Assembly: GCA_027309085.1 (NCBI GenBank)
Contig: DAIDDL010000025.1
Coordinates: 1-63,917, forward strand
Direction of reading: 5' to 3'
Source of the DNA: Sulfobacillus sp.
Lineage (GTDB): Bacteria; Bacillota; Sulfobacillia; Sulfobacillales; Sulfobacillaceae
Length of the DNA stretch: 63,917 nucleotides
Shown here: positions 36,400 through 45,605 of the stretch, piece after piece
Numbering within the stretch: position 1 is the first letter of the stretch
Layout: the number at the start of each line of letters is the position of its first letter
Translations under genes and position numbers: made by a program
The notes under the pieces: generated by a model
The model's input: the letters and a program-made list of their open reading frames with translations, nothing else
Databases searched by the model: none
Told to the model about the DNA's origin: nothing

Positions 36400-36924
36400 C
36401 TAGTGGTGCGATGAGGACGGGTCATCAGGAAACTTGAGCTGACCAAGAAGAGACCAGGGACTGTCGTGAGGCTCCTGGCAGTCGCATGTTTCCCGATTGA
36501 GGTTTGTCCCGCACATAGGGCACAAACCCTTGCAATCCGGCTGGCAATATGGGGCATATGGCACAGAAACGCCAAACGCATCCGCCACAATATCGTCCAG
36601 GACAATCTTATCACCTTGAAAGCGGTAATAGTCCTGATCCGGATCGCTCGGGCCCGGTTCCTCACGAAATTCCTCGACCGTGGTGAATGGCACCGTCAGG
36701 TCAAACGGCTCCAAGCACCTAGAGCAAACCGCCAGAACGTGTGCTGTCCCGGAGATCTCCACAATCAGAGCCCCTCCCGTATTGCGCACGCTGACGTCCA
36801 GTTCGGCAAGCCCCTGCAAAGGGTACTCGGTCCGCTCCTGGACAGCGGCGGGCCATTCCTCGAAAAAATTCTGCCGCTCTTCACGGCCAGCCCATTTCTT
36901 AACGTCCAAAACCCGGATATGCAT
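36400..36924 (-). CDS. yceD: YceD/DUF177 family protein
   Basis: A 174-residue protein of the family that accompanies rpmF; members are linked to 23S rRNA accumulation. It has VCSRCLEPFDL and a C-terminal cysteine cluster (YCQPDCKGLCPMCGTNLN, CDCQEP) that probably binds zinc. It lies 39 bases upstream of rpmF in the same direction. Molecular role is inferred from the family only. Confidence 0.9.
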   Translation of the reverse strand: MHIRVLDVKKWAGREERQNFFEEWPAAVQERTEYPLQGLAELDVSVRNTGGALIVEISGTAHVLAVCSRCLEPFDLTVPFTTVEEFREEPGPSDPDQDYYRFQGDKIVLDDIVADAFGVSVPYAPYCQPDCKGLCPMCGTNLNRETCDCQEPHDSPWSLLGQLKFPDDPSSSHH

Positions 36925-36988
36925 CTAAACCCACCTCGCAAAACTGAAAAAATTATATCCAACATAGTCCTTGCCTGTCAACTTCCGG

Positions 36989-38647
36989 TCACAGGCGCCT
37001 GTGAAAGGCCGCTTCCACCACAGCCCACAGCACCAGTCCCGCACCGAGCAGGGCCCCATACTCCCCCAAAGGGGCATGAACCGCGCCGCTGGCATGGTCC
37101 CTATGCGCCACAAACGCCGTGCCCAAAATCACCGCGCAGAGAATAAACGTCAAGGACATGCGGTTCGCCAGCTTTTCCCAGTGGGAAAAAATCCGTTCGA
37201 TATTTCTGCCCTCAATCACCAGGCGGAACTCCCCGCGCCCCAGCGTCTCCAGGGCCTGTTCCATCTGCTTGGGCAAAGTCATGCCCCACTGGGCCCAGTC
37301 CATGGCCGCTTCGGAGAGCGGGGGCGCCCAGGCTTCGGGGCTCAGCCGGCTTAACACAATCTTAGCGGAAAACTTCCGCCCAATCTCCACCAGAGACAGG
37401 GAACTGTCCAGCTTGCGCACCACCCCGTCCGCGATGACGGCCGCACGCGCCAGCAGGGTGTACTCGGCCGGGATGCGGATATGGTGGCGCTGGGCCAGCT
37501 GCAGCAAATCGCCCAGCGCTTGGCCGATGCGGAAATCGCCCAGCGCCGTGTCATAGTACCGCCGGCGCAGGGTCTCGACATCGTAATAGAGGGCATTGGA
37601 GTCCAACTGTCTTGGGCCCATGCCCATTGCCAGCAAGGCCTCCACCACCTTGTCGGAACGGCCCCGGCTCATTCCCAGCACCAGGTCCAGCGACCGGGAC
37701 CGCATGGCGGGAGACAGCATGCCTACCAGCCCCCAATCCAAAAAGATCAGGTGCCCCTGCCTGTCCACATGCACATTGCCGGGGTGGGGGTCCCCGTGAA
37801 AGAACCCCTCCACGAAGACCTGCTGGTACAAAGACTCCACAAACCGGCGGGCAATGCCCCCGGGATCCAGCCCCATGCGCACAAGCCCGTCACGGTCACT
37901 GATTTTAATCCCATTCAGCTCTTCCATCACGAGCACCTCGGGAGTGGTCAGGGGCCAGAACGGCACAGGAATATCCTGCTCCGCGGTCTGGCAGTGCTTG
38001 TGGGCTAAATCGGTATTATGCGCCTCGACGGTGAAATCGAGCTCACTGCGCAAGGCCGCCACCAGTTCCGCCACCACGTGCCCCAAGTCATACTGGCGGG
38101 CCCACTCCAGCCGGCGCGCGGCCAGGTCGGCTAAATTTTGCAAAATGGCAAAGTCCGATTCACTGCGCCCCACAATATCCGGGCGGCGCACTTTGACGAC
38201 GACCCGCCGCCCATCTCGCATCACCCCCCGGTGCACCTGCCCTACCGACGCTGACGCCAGGGGCTCCGGCTCCAAAACCTCCAGGACGTCTGCGTAGGGG
38301 CGGCCCCAGGCGCGGTCCAGAGTCTGCTCAATTTGCTCAAAAGGAACCGGGGGCACCCGGTCCTGCAGGGTCTCCAGGGCGGTGATCAGCTTGGCCGGCA
38401 GCAGGTCTGGCCGGGTGGATGCCAACTGGCCCAGCTTCACATAGGTTGGTCCCAGGTCGGCCAGGACGAGAGGAATCCGCTCAGGCCAGTTGGCATCGAC
38501 ATCCGGACGGAAAATTCCCAGCAGCCGCCTGGACCACGGCAGGTGGGCAGAGAGGCCAAGGCTGTCCAGCACCATCACAAACCCGTGCCGCGCCAGCACT
38601 TCAGCGACTTCGCGGTACCTGCGCCAGTGTCTGGGCCTAATGGGCAT
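36989..38647 (-). CDS. ABC1/UbiB-family atypical kinase
   Basis: A 552-residue UbiB/AarF-like protein. Motifs: YVKLGQLASTRPDLLP (KxGQ), ASASVGQVH (the A-rich loop replacing a normal P-loop), VVVKVRRP with the lysine, HGDPHPGN and FLDWG. Two membrane segments close the C-terminus. Related proteins act in quinone or lipid pathways with ATPase activity; no quinone genes are nearby, so the pathway is open. I chose the ATG at 38647; it overlaps the end of iadA by 11 bases. Confidence 0.88.
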   Translation of the reverse strand: MPIRPRHWRRYREVAEVLARHGFVMVLDSLGLSAHLPWSRRLLGIFRPDVDANWPERIPLVLADLGPTYVKLGQLASTRPDLLPAKLITALETLQDRVPPVPFEQIEQTLDRAWGRPYADVLEVLEPEPLASASVGQVHRGVMRDGRRVVVKVRRPDIVGRSESDFAILQNLADLAARRLEWARQYDLGHVVAELVAALRSELDFTVEAHNTDLAHKHCQTAEQDIPVPFWPLTTPEVLVMEELNGIKISDRDGLVRMGLDPGGIARRFVESLYQQVFVEGFFHGDPHPGNVHVDRQGHLIFLDWGLVGMLSPAMRSRSLDLVLGMSRGRSDKVVEALLAMGMGPRQLDSNALYYDVETLRRRYYDTALGDFRIGQALGDLLQLAQRHHIRIPAEYTLLARAAVIADGVVRKLDSSLSLVEIGRKFSAKIVLSRLSPEAWAPPLSEAAMDWAQWGMTLPKQMEQALETLGRGEFRLVIEGRNIERIFSHWEKLANRMSLTFILCAVILGTAFVAHRDHASGAVHAPLGEYGALLGAGLVLWAVVEAAFHRRL

Positions 38648-39830
38648 GGGCTGGACCAGATTCAAACATGCCGCGGACAAGAGCCGTCCCGCTCTCCACC
38701 ATCACCCGGCCCTGGGCGATGACCGTGTCAATCTTCCCCGCGTTCAGCACCACGCAGTCTGCCGGCCCCCCCGCCGCCAGCCGTCCCGCCTGACCGATCC
38801 CCAGAATATCGGCCGGGGTGGAGGTGATGGGCCGCAGGCACTTCTCCCATGACCATCCTGTCAGGTCATGCAGAGCCGCGGCCTCCTCAAACAGCGTGGC
38901 TGCGGACCCCACGTCCATGCCAGCCAAGCGGCCACCGGGGTCAAACACCGGAATGGATCCCTGCGCGTCCGAACTGAAAGAGATCCGGTCCCAGGGCACT
39001 CCCGCCTGCTCCAGGTCCTGCGCCGCCTGTGATGCCCGGACTGCGCCTGGGTCGTGGGCATCAGGAAAGATTCCCGTGGTCAGGTCGCAGTAGCCTCCCA
39101 TCTTGCCCCAGCGCACTCCGTCCTCCAGCAGGCGCCGGCGGCGGTTGAGGTGCGTGGGCACGAAAGTGGCCAGCGGCACATCGTAATGTTCCATCAAGCG
39201 GAACAGGATGGACAGTCCTTGGGGGCTGTCGCCGACATGCAAGTGCAGCACGCCGGCCTTTCCGGCCAGAAGCCCCCCCACCCGGGCCTCGGAGGCCAAG
39301 GCGGCCAGCGCCTCATCCCCCGCCTGGCTGCCCCGGTGATCGCTGATGGCGATCTCCCCGATTCCCAGCACCTTGTCGATCAGGATAATATCGTCCCGCG
39401 CAGACCCGGTAATGGTGCGCGTCGGCACCTGGTATGCACCGGTGTAAATCCAGGCAGACACTCCCATAGCGCTTAAGGCGCGGGACTTGGCCAGAAGCGA
39501 CTGCACGGAGCGCGTCGTCCCGTCCGTGCCCAAGACCCCGACCACCGTGGTAATTCCCGCTTCAGTGAGTTGGGACAGCGAAATTTCCGGAGTTCTGAAC
39601 ATCGGTCCCCCCTCCCCGCCCCCGCCCGCAATATGCACGTGCTGATCGACGAACCCGGGGCACACCATCTTGCCAGAAGCCTCGATCACGGTTCCCTCGG
39701 CCCACCCGGGAATCTCCAGGGCGGGGCCGATGGCGGCAATCTTGCCGCTGATCATGAGAATGTCCTGCTGGCCTCGCGCGCTGGGATCAAACAGCTCGCC
39801 ATGGCGGATCAGTATAGCACGCACCGTCAT
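38637..39830 (-). CDS. iadA: Isoaspartyl dipeptidase
   Basis: Hydrolyses beta-aspartyl dipeptides from damaged proteins. The 397-residue amidohydrolase has GFVDQHVHIAGGGGEGGP-type family sequence, LTEAGITTVVGVLGTDG, TGAYQVPTRTITGS, AISDHRGSQ, HLHVGDS, PTHLNR and SFSSDAQGS. Similarity to E. coli IadA, recalled from memory, runs end to end. The position of its carbamylated Lys seems to be Glu here (GIGEIAISDHR), so metal bridging may differ. Overlaps the Ser/Gln-rich gene by four bases. Confidence 0.9.
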   Translation of the reverse strand: MTVRAILIRHGELFDPSARGQQDILMISGKIAAIGPALEIPGWAEGTVIEASGKMVCPGFVDQHVHIAGGGGEGGPMFRTPEISLSQLTEAGITTVVGVLGTDGTTRSVQSLLAKSRALSAMGVSAWIYTGAYQVPTRTITGSARDDIILIDKVLGIGEIAISDHRGSQAGDEALAALASEARVGGLLAGKAGVLHLHVGDSPQGLSILFRLMEHYDVPLATFVPTHLNRRRRLLEDGVRWGKMGGYCDLTTGIFPDAHDPGAVRASQAAQDLEQAGVPWDRISFSSDAQGSIPVFDPGGRLAGMDVGSAATLFEEAAALHDLTGWSWEKCLRPITSTPADILGIGQAGRLAAGGPADCVVLNAGKIDTVIAQGRVMVESGTALVRGMFESGPAHAH

Positions 39831-40381
39831 TCTTTATTTCCACTGCCCTTCTCTCCATGTCCCAAAACCAGTTCAATTTTCTTGGCGATTTCCTGACTTT
39901 GCCGGATTACGCTGCGCAGTTTCTGCAGATTCGCCTGCAGTTCCTCGCTGAGTTCGTACTGCGCCTGGGTCAGCACTTCCGCCACCGTCTGGTCCTGCCC
40001 GCTGGACGACTTCGGCTGAATTTTGGCCTTCTTGGACTGGGATGACTGCCCCACTTGGGAAGCGCTGGTAGACCCCTTGCCGCCGGAACTGCCAGATGCC
40101 GATTGCTGTGACTGGGCAGAGGATCCCGCTTGGTTGCCCGAGCCGGAGGACTGGCCAGAATTCTGCTGGCCTCCTCCGGCTTTCGCCATTTCCGCTTGAA
40201 TCATCGACCGGATTTGCTCGAGGCCTCCGGATTCTTGGGACTGCTGCGACTGCTGCCCAGCGGATGACCCGGACTGGGATGACGAGGCCCCTTGCATGCG
40301 CTGCATTTCCTGCCGGATTATCTCTCTGAGCGACTGGCTGCTATTCTGACCTGCTGATGTGCCTGAACCCTGTGTCCCCAC
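39827..40381 (-). CDS. Ser/Gln/Gly-rich protein of unknown function
   Basis: A 184-residue low-complexity protein. Two related short helices (SLREIIRQEMQRMQ and LEQIRSMIQAEMAKAG) are separated by Ser/Gln/Gly linkers; a C-terminal helical region (VLTQAQYELSEELQANLQKL) follows. There is no signal peptide or membrane segment. The GTG start has a strong AGGGAGGG site and the stop overlaps iadA as ATGA, so it is a real translated gene. I do not recognise the family; it may be a disordered scaffold or spore-coat-like protein. Confidence 0.65.
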   Translation of the reverse strand: MGTQGSGTSAGQNSSQSLREIIRQEMQRMQGASSSQSGSSAGQQSQQSQESGGLEQIRSMIQAEMAKAGGGQQNSGQSSGSGNQAGSSAQSQQSASGSSGGKGSTSASQVGQSSQSKKAKIQPKSSSGQDQTVAEVLTQAQYELSEELQANLQKLRSVIRQSQEIAKKIELVLGHGEKGSGNKE

Positions 40382-40437
40382 GGCTGACCCTCCCTAAGAG
40401 ATTAGTATCTCCCGTAGTGTGGTCAAATTCCCAGTCT

Positions 40438-41457
40438 TTATGTGGCGGATTGGGTGAGGTCGTGCAAAGCCTGGCTGAGCGTGGCGACCGGGTAGATCTT
40501 CATGTCGTAGCCCTTGCGCCGGGCCATCGCCAGCGCTTTGGGATAGTTGGCCTTCGGGCACAGGAACACTGTCGCGCCCGAGCGGTGCACGGTAATCACT
40601 TTCTGGGCCACACCGCCAATGGGCTGCACCTGCCCTGTCGGGGTGATCTCTCCCGTTCCCGCCACAATGCGTCCGCGCGCCAGGTCTTTGCCTGTCACCT
40701 GCGAATAAATTTCCAGAGAAAACATCATGCCAGCGCTGGGCCCGCCGATTCCCTCGCTGTTGATGCTCACGGAGCGGGGAATCACCGGCTCTTGCAGGGA
40801 GGAAATCATCACCCCGATGCCCGGCGCCGAGTCGTGGGCGACGTGCGTGGTGCGGATGGGCACCACCACCGTCTGGTGTTTGCGCACGACGGTGAACGGC
40901 ACAATTTCTCCAAAGGTAAAGTGCTTGGTCATGATGCCGTGGACCACTCCCGGGCTGGTGACTGGATAGGGGCCAATTTTGGTGATCAGGTCTCCTGGCT
41001 GAATCTTGCCGACCGCATTGCCCTTCTTGAGCACGCCGATCACCAGGGCGCCCGGCACCGTCTTCACGTAGGCATGGAGTCCGGCCAGCCGCTCCCCCGC
41101 CACTTCCGCGGTCAGCTGGCTGTTGGCCATCAGGCTCGTGTTGTATTGGATGTACTGGTTCATATTGAGCCCGCCCATGGCGTAGCTGGCTTTGAGCAGC
41201 TCAACGTTGGGGTCGACCCGGGCGCCAAGATACTCCAGCTCATTGACCTGACTCAACCCGACGGCTACCATCAGCAGCTGCCCTTTGGAAGGCGGGGTGC
41301 GGCCATTGCGGACTTTCACCATCTGGCCCAAATTGCCGGTGACGCCAGGGGTGATCACCAGATACGGAGTCGGCACAAACCACAGCACCCCGGCCACAAC
41401 AACCAGGGCAGCCGCTGTCCAGATCACCCATTTCAGGGTTTTTTTCCCGCCCTTCAT
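40438..41457 (-). CDS. PDZ-Lon secreted protease (YlbL/SepM-like)
   Basis: A 339-residue membrane-anchored serine protease. It has an N-terminal membrane segment (about 10-27), a PDZ domain (VIGVLKKGNAVGKIQPGDLI) and a Lon-type catalytic domain with Ser in GGPSAGMMFSLEIY and Lys in GGVAQKV. This matches the YlbL/SepM family, and the neighbours patatin and coaD repeat the Bacillus ylb order. The ATG at 41457 has AGGAGGGG; one at 41472 overlaps the patatin stop. Confidence 0.9.
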   Translation of the reverse strand: MKGGKKTLKWVIWTAAALVVVAGVLWFVPTPYLVITPGVTGNLGQMVKVRNGRTPPSKGQLLMVAVGLSQVNELEYLGARVDPNVELLKASYAMGGLNMNQYIQYNTSLMANSQLTAEVAGERLAGLHAYVKTVPGALVIGVLKKGNAVGKIQPGDLITKIGPYPVTSPGVVHGIMTKHFTFGEIVPFTVVRKHQTVVVPIRTTHVAHDSAPGIGVMISSLQEPVIPRSVSINSEGIGGPSAGMMFSLEIYSQVTGKDLARGRIVAGTGEITPTGQVQPIGGVAQKVITVHRSGATVFLCPKANYPKALAMARRKGYDMKIYPVATLSQALHDLTQSAT

Positions 41458-41468
41458 TGAACCCCTCC

Positions 41469-42239
41469 TCATTCATCCCCTAAAAGCTGCATAATGCGGG
41501 GCATGGCCGCCTCGCAAGCGTCCTCGCCCGCTTTGACAATCGCATCCACGTGGTAGGCATGGCCCCCACGGCTGAACTCTATCTGCGGCTCGATAACCAC
41601 GTCAGCCTGCACCGGAAGGTAGCCGCGGAGTTCACGGGCCATAATGTCAAACGACTGGAACAGGACATCGAACAGGGAGTGGACCTTGGGAGTCAGCGTC
41701 ACGCCCACATCCACCGCCACCGTCAGCGATCCGGGCATCCCCGAGAGCACGCTCACCGGCACCCGGTTGATGATGCCGCCGTCGACCAGAGTCCTGCCCT
41801 CCAGGACCACCGGGCTGAACATTCCCGGGATGGCCGCTGTCGCGCGCACCGCGTGTGCTAAAGACCCCGAATCCATCACAACCTCACTGCCGCTTTCAAT
41901 ATCGGTGGCCACCAGTTTCAGCGGGGGGCTGCAGTCCGCAAAAGTCTTCCCCTGCGTGTAGAGTTCAATGAGCCCCTCCAGCTTTTTGCCCGCCAGCAAC
42001 CCCATTTTAGACAGGGAAAAGTCCATCCAGTGGCTGCGCTTGATGCTCCGGGCAATCTCGTGGATCATTTCCCCGGAGTAGCCGGTGCTGTAAAGGGCCC
42101 CGACCACGCCTCCCATACTGGACCCCGCAATCGCCACAATGGGAATGCGGTGTTTTTCAAGCGCTTTGAGCACACCTATATGCGCCATTCCCCGGGCGCC
42201 CCCCGAAGACAGGGCCAGCGCAACCCCACGCGTATTCAT
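41469..42239 (-). CDS. Patatin-like phospholipase (YlbK-like)
   Basis: A 256-residue acyl hydrolase with oxyanion loop SSGGARGMAHIG (11-22), nucleophile Ser41 in GSSMGG and catalytic Asp in LVDGGIINR. Patatin-like proteins cleave lipid acyl esters. Position between the PDZ-Lon protease and coaD is as in Bacillus ylbK. The physiological substrate is unknown. Confidence 0.9.
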   Translation of the reverse strand: MNTRGVALALSSGGARGMAHIGVLKALEKHRIPIVAIAGSSMGGVVGALYSTGYSGEMIHEIARSIKRSHWMDFSLSKMGLLAGKKLEGLIELYTQGKTFADCSPPLKLVATDIESGSEVVMDSGSLAHAVRATAAIPGMFSPVVLEGRTLVDGGIINRVPVSVLSGMPGSLTVAVDVGVTLTPKVHSLFDVLFQSFDIMARELRGYLPVQADVVIEPQIEFSRGGHAYHVDAIVKAGEDACEAAMPRIMQLLGDE

Positions 42240-42356
42240 TCTCTGCTGGCTTCGATACCTCCCCTATGCCCGCCGCCCCCAAACTTTCCCGGTCTCAAGG
42301 CGGCGCGGCGTTGTGACCCGCTCCCTTACGGGTGGGATCTCCCCCAAGGTCCAGCC

Positions 42357-42821
42357 TCATTCCTCCCGCAGCTCCGCCCGGTTGGTTTCTAGACTCTGGC
42401 TGAGGTGGTTTAGTTCGGTCACCAGTCCCGCTAATATTTCGTCGGCATAGACCCGGGCGCTGCGGTGAATTTCCCGGGCCGTCGTCCGGGCCTGCTCAAC
42501 AATCTGGTCGGCTTTGCGGCGCGCCTCCTGGAGCACCTCGGATTCTTCAGCCATCTTCGCTGCCTGCTCCCGAGCTTCCTGCACGAGGCCATGGGCCTCG
42601 TCACTGGCATTTTGCAGGAGGCGGTCCCTCTCTTGCACAACCCACCGCGCCTGCTTCATCTCTTCGGGCAGCACATGCTGAATCTGCGCCACCAGGGTCG
42701 ACAGCTCCGCCTCATCAATGAGGACCCGGCTGGTCCAAGGCAATTTGCGGGACTGGTGGATCAAAGTTTGCATGCGGTCCAAAAGCACGGTCAGTTCCGA
42801 AACAATCGGCTCGTTGGTCAT
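42357..42821 (-). CDS. Coiled-coil protein next to coaD
   Basis: A 154-residue, almost entirely helical protein; residues about 50-135 form heptad-rich coiled coil (ARWVVQERDRLLQNASDEAHGL). It resembles the V-ATPase subunit H/DivIVA-like helper proteins annotated beside coaD in some Firmicutes. No catalytic motif. It overlaps coaD by ATGA. Confidence 0.75.
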   Translation of the reverse strand: MTNEPIVSELTVLLDRMQTLIHQSRKLPWTSRVLIDEAELSTLVAQIQHVLPEEMKQARWVVQERDRLLQNASDEAHGLVQEAREQAAKMAEESEVLQEARRKADQIVEQARTTAREIHRSARVYADEILAGLVTELNHLSQSLETNRAELREE

Positions 42822-43315
42822 ACAGATCCTCTATTTCCATGGAATTTGTCGTTAAGGGCCCCGGCCACCGCTGCAGGCACCAACGTGCTGATGTCGGCGT
42901 GGTAGGACGCCAGCTCTTTGACAAGAGTGGAGCTGAGATAGGAATACTTCTCCCCGGTCAGGATAAACACTGTTTCCAGCTCCGGAGCCATTTTCTTGTT
43001 CATCAGGGCGATCTGGAATTCGTAATCAAAGTCCAAAACCGCCCGCAAGCCGCGGACAATAGCCTCCGCTCCCCGCTTTTGGGCATAGCGCACCAGAAGA
43101 TCTTCGCTTTGCTCGACAATAATGTTGGGGATATGCTTGGTAGACTCTCTGACCAGAAACAGACGCTCCTCCGCAGAAAACCGCGGAGTTTTCCCCACAT
43201 TCACGAAGACCGCCACAATGAGCGTGTCAAACAGCTTTGCGGCGCGCTCAATAACGTCCACGTGGCCGTCGTGAATGGGGTCGAACGATCCCGGGTAAAC
43301 GGCCAGCCTCGCCAT
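42818..43315 (-). CDS. coaD: Phosphopantetheine adenylyltransferase
   Basis: Catalyses the fourth step of coenzyme A synthesis. The 165 residues start ARLAVYPGSFDPIHDGHVDVIERA, holding the nucleotidyltransferase HxGH-type motif, and contain RGLRAVLDFDYEFQIALMN-type family sequence and YSYLSSTLVKELA. AAGGAGGG precedes the ATG. Upstream rsmD is its usual neighbour. Confidence 0.96.
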   Translation of the reverse strand: MARLAVYPGSFDPIHDGHVDVIERAAKLFDTLIVAVFVNVGKTPRFSAEERLFLVRESTKHIPNIIVEQSEDLLVRYAQKRGAEAIVRGLRAVLDFDYEFQIALMNKKMAPELETVFILTGEKYSYLSSTLVKELASYHADISTLVPAAVAGALNDKFHGNRGSV

Positions 43316-43333
43316 GATCTCCCTCCTTTTTAA

Positions 43334-43879
43334 TCAGGGTCTGACCCAGTAGCTGACGGCGGTGTCGCCGTAGCTCCGCGCTTTCGAGACCACCAGTCCA
43401 GGCAGCGCCCCCGGTTCCTGGTGTGCCGGGTGCTCCACGACAACCACGCCCATTGGGGCCAGCACCTCAGGCAAACTCTCTCGCACCGCCTGGCTGAGCC
43501 CGTCTCTCCACGGAGGGTCGCAAATAATCACATCAAACTTTTCTCCTGACGACTTGAGCCGGACCAGAGCGCTCTCAGCCGTGGTGGGCCACAGCTGAAC
43601 CCAGTCCGCCATGCCGACATGGGCAATATTGGCCCGGATAACAGCCTGGGCCTTGCGGCTGGGTTCTACGGCAATGCACACGGAGGCTCCCCATGACACG
43701 CTTTCCAGCCCCATCGCCGCGCTCCCCGCATACAGGTCCAGGACACGGGCGTCCGCGAGCACTCCCATGAGGCTGTTGAACACCGCCTCACGCACCCGCT
43801 CCTGTGTCGGGCGCGTGCCGGTCCCTGCCGGCGCCTCAATACGCAGGCCCGAAGCCCACCCGCCCACGATACGCACCAA
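43334..43879 (-). CDS. rsmD: 16S rRNA (guanine-966-N2) methyltransferase
   Basis: Methylates G966 in 16S rRNA. The 181 residues have RPTQERVREAVFNSL, the SAM-binding VLDLYAGSAAMGLESVSWGA and catalytic DPPW in VIICDPPW (usually DPPY). The start appears to be TTG at 43879, with GTG at 43876 as alternative, after AAGGGGGCGGG. Confidence 0.93.
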   Translation of the reverse strand: MVRIVGGWASGLRIEAPAGTGTRPTQERVREAVFNSLMGVLADARVLDLYAGSAAMGLESVSWGASVCIAVEPSRKAQAVIRANIAHVGMADWVQLWPTTAESALVRLKSSGEKFDVIICDPPWRDGLSQAVRESLPEVLAPMGVVVVEHPAHQEPGALPGLVVSKARSYGDTAVSYWVRP

Positions 43880-43955
43880 GGCCCGCCCCCTTGTCTTGGC
43901 ATGACATAATTGCCCACCAGCGCCTGTCCTTGCCAGTATACCATTGCCATTCCTC

Positions 43956-44702
43956 TCAATGCATCTTCATGAGCGCTGACACCGTGACAAACCGGTAGCC
44001 CCGCAGCGACAAGTCCCTAAGAATAATCGGCAGGGCTTGAATGGTCTCGGTGCGGTCAGATCCGCCGTCGTGAAACAGCACAATATCTCCGGGCTGAATG
44101 TGGCTGACCACCCGTGTGACAATCGTCTCGACTCCAGGATTCGACCAGTCCCGGGTATCTTCCGTCCACGACCACATCACCACGTGCAGGTGCAGTGTCC
44201 TGGCCGCGCGCAGAACGTCTTGATTGTATGTGCCGTACGGTGTCCGCAGCAAAGAAGGCGGCTGGCCCGCCGCCTGGGTGATGGCCTGGCTGGCCTCCGC
44301 CATGTCTTCCAGATCCTGCTGGTAACTGTGCCGGGCCAAATTTATGTGGCTGAAGGTGTGATTCCCGATCTCCATATGGTCGCGGGTTTCCTGGCGGATG
44401 ATTGCCGGGTCGCGCAAAACCTGCTGGCCTATGACGAAAAACGTCGCCAGGGCATGGTGCTGCACAAGAATCCGGAGGATGGCCGGGGTAGAGGACTTCC
44501 AGGGTCCGTCGTCAAATGTCAGCGCCACCGCTTTTTGCTGGGTGGGGACATACCAGGTGATCTCCGGGTTGCGCCCGCCCCGGGCGGACGCCGCATGCAG
44601 GGCATGCCACTCCCCCCCGCCAATAATCATAAGCAGGACAGCCGCCCCAAATTTCCAGTGCCGCAGAAGCCGGCGGAGCGACACGGTGACAAACCAGTTC
44701 AC
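43956..44702 (-). CDS. Polysaccharide deacetylase (CE4)
   Basis: A 248-residue NodB-type deacetylase with a signal anchor (about 15-30). Motifs: LTFDDGP (62-67), GNHTFSH (113-119) with the two metal-binding His, RTPYGTYN and VLFHDGG. It likely deacetylates peptidoglycan or another surface glycan; in spore formers such enzymes often act in cortex or wall. Start GTG at 44702 overlaps the stop of the yqhV gene as GTGA. Confidence 0.88.
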   Translation of the reverse strand: MNWFVTVSLRRLLRHWKFGAAVLLMIIGGGEWHALHAASARGGRNPEITWYVPTQQKAVALTFDDGPWKSSTPAILRILVQHHALATFFVIGQQVLRDPAIIRQETRDHMEIGNHTFSHINLARHSYQQDLEDMAEASQAITQAAGQPPSLLRTPYGTYNQDVLRAARTLHLHVVMWSWTEDTRDWSNPGVETIVTRVVSHIQPGDIVLFHDGGSDRTETIQALPIILRDLSLRGYRFVTVSALMKMH

Positions 44703-44968
44703 CGGGTCGTCCCCCACAAGATCATGGCGACTCCGGCCCCGATCCAGGCAATTTTAGCGACCGGCACCTTGGTCGCGGCCAGGCCGGCAATCCCTAAAAG
44801 CATGGTGGAGGTCAGGATAATCGGGCCGGCCAGCCCCAGCAGGCCATTGATCCGCACGGCCGTATCCAGTCTCTGATAGCGCCACATCAAAAAAGCCCCG
44901 GTAAACTCGATACTGGCAGAAAGGAACCGGATCAGGACCATGCCCTTCAAATACAAATCATCAGTCAT
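44699..44968 (-). CDS. yqhV: YqhV-family membrane protein (DUF2619)
   Basis: An 89-residue protein with three hydrophobic segments matching the small YqhV family found in spore formers, where it is often near spoIIIA. Function unknown. GAGGAGGGG precedes the ATG. Coupled to the following deacetylase gene. Confidence 0.75.
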   Translation of the reverse strand: MTDDLYLKGMVLIRFLSASIEFTGAFLMWRYQRLDTAVRINGLLGLAGPIILTSTMLLGIAGLAATKVPVAKIAWIGAGVAMILWGTTR

Positions 44969-45005
44969 TGCTGCCCCTCCTCGCGCCTGGCGCTGCGGCT
45001 CTTTG

Positions 45006-45476
45006 CTATTTCATCAGGTGGCTCAGCCACCCCACCATTTCAAGCATCAGGTAAGTCGTGCCGGCGGCCATCAGCGGCCCTACCGGAATGCCGCCCCACA
45101 GCACAATGCCGAGGATTGACCCCACGATCAAGCCGAACATCAGGTGACTGTTGTCCGCCAAGAGCTGCAAGCCCCGCCCGTTGAGATTGGTGGCGATGGC
45201 TCCCCCAAGCACCGCCAAAAGGCCTGGCAGTGTCAGGAAACTTTGAAAGACCTCTTTGACGTTGACCTTGCCCAGGGCAAAGGGGATCAGCATGGCCATG
45301 GTCAGGAACAGGAGTCCAATCTCCACACCGCGGCGTTCGAGGATGGGATAGAGAAAATTCATGCGCGTGAACCTGATGACCAGCAAAATGGCCGCCGACG
45401 CCGCGATCAGATTGGACCTGGCCCACATTCCCAGCAGCAGCAGCATAATCAGTCCGACCGTCTCTGTTGTGAACAT
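45006..45476 (-). CDS. DUF441 (YeaL-type) membrane protein
   Basis: A 156-residue protein with four to five membrane segments and the family sequence LLLLGMWARSNLIAASAAILLVIR, with GVEIGLLFLTMAMLIPFALGK. Function is unknown. I chose the ATG at 45476, which gives normal family length; a GGGGGC-type site lies upstream. Confidence 0.85.
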   Translation of the reverse strand: MFTTETVGLIMLLLLGMWARSNLIAASAAILLVIRFTRMNFLYPILERRGVEIGLLFLTMAMLIPFALGKVNVKEVFQSFLTLPGLLAVLGGAIATNLNGRGLQLLADNSHLMFGLIVGSILGIVLWGGIPVGPLMAAGTTYLMLEMVGWLSHLMK

Positions 45477-45527
45477 TGCTGTCTTTCTTGCCCCCTGTCC
45501 GACGCCAATATCTATGAGACAAACCCA

Positions 45528-45558
45528 TAAAAAAGACCGGCCGCTAGGCGGCCGGTCT
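45528..45558 (-). terminator. Terminator after comB
   Basis: An eleven-pair GC-rich stem (45534-45544 with 45548-45558), three-base loop, then six T on the minus strand. It separates comA-comB from the downstream membrane-protein genes. Confidence 0.9.
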
Positions 45559-45605
45559 CCCACTCCACTTCTGTAAGCTCTTTGTGTGTGGCGCTTCTAG
45601 AGGAT

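Noticed and set aside
40357-41460. A 367-residue plus-strand frame over the PDZ-Lon protease gene
   Set aside because: His/Gly/Asp-rich antisense product; the minus-strand gene has full catalytic motifs.
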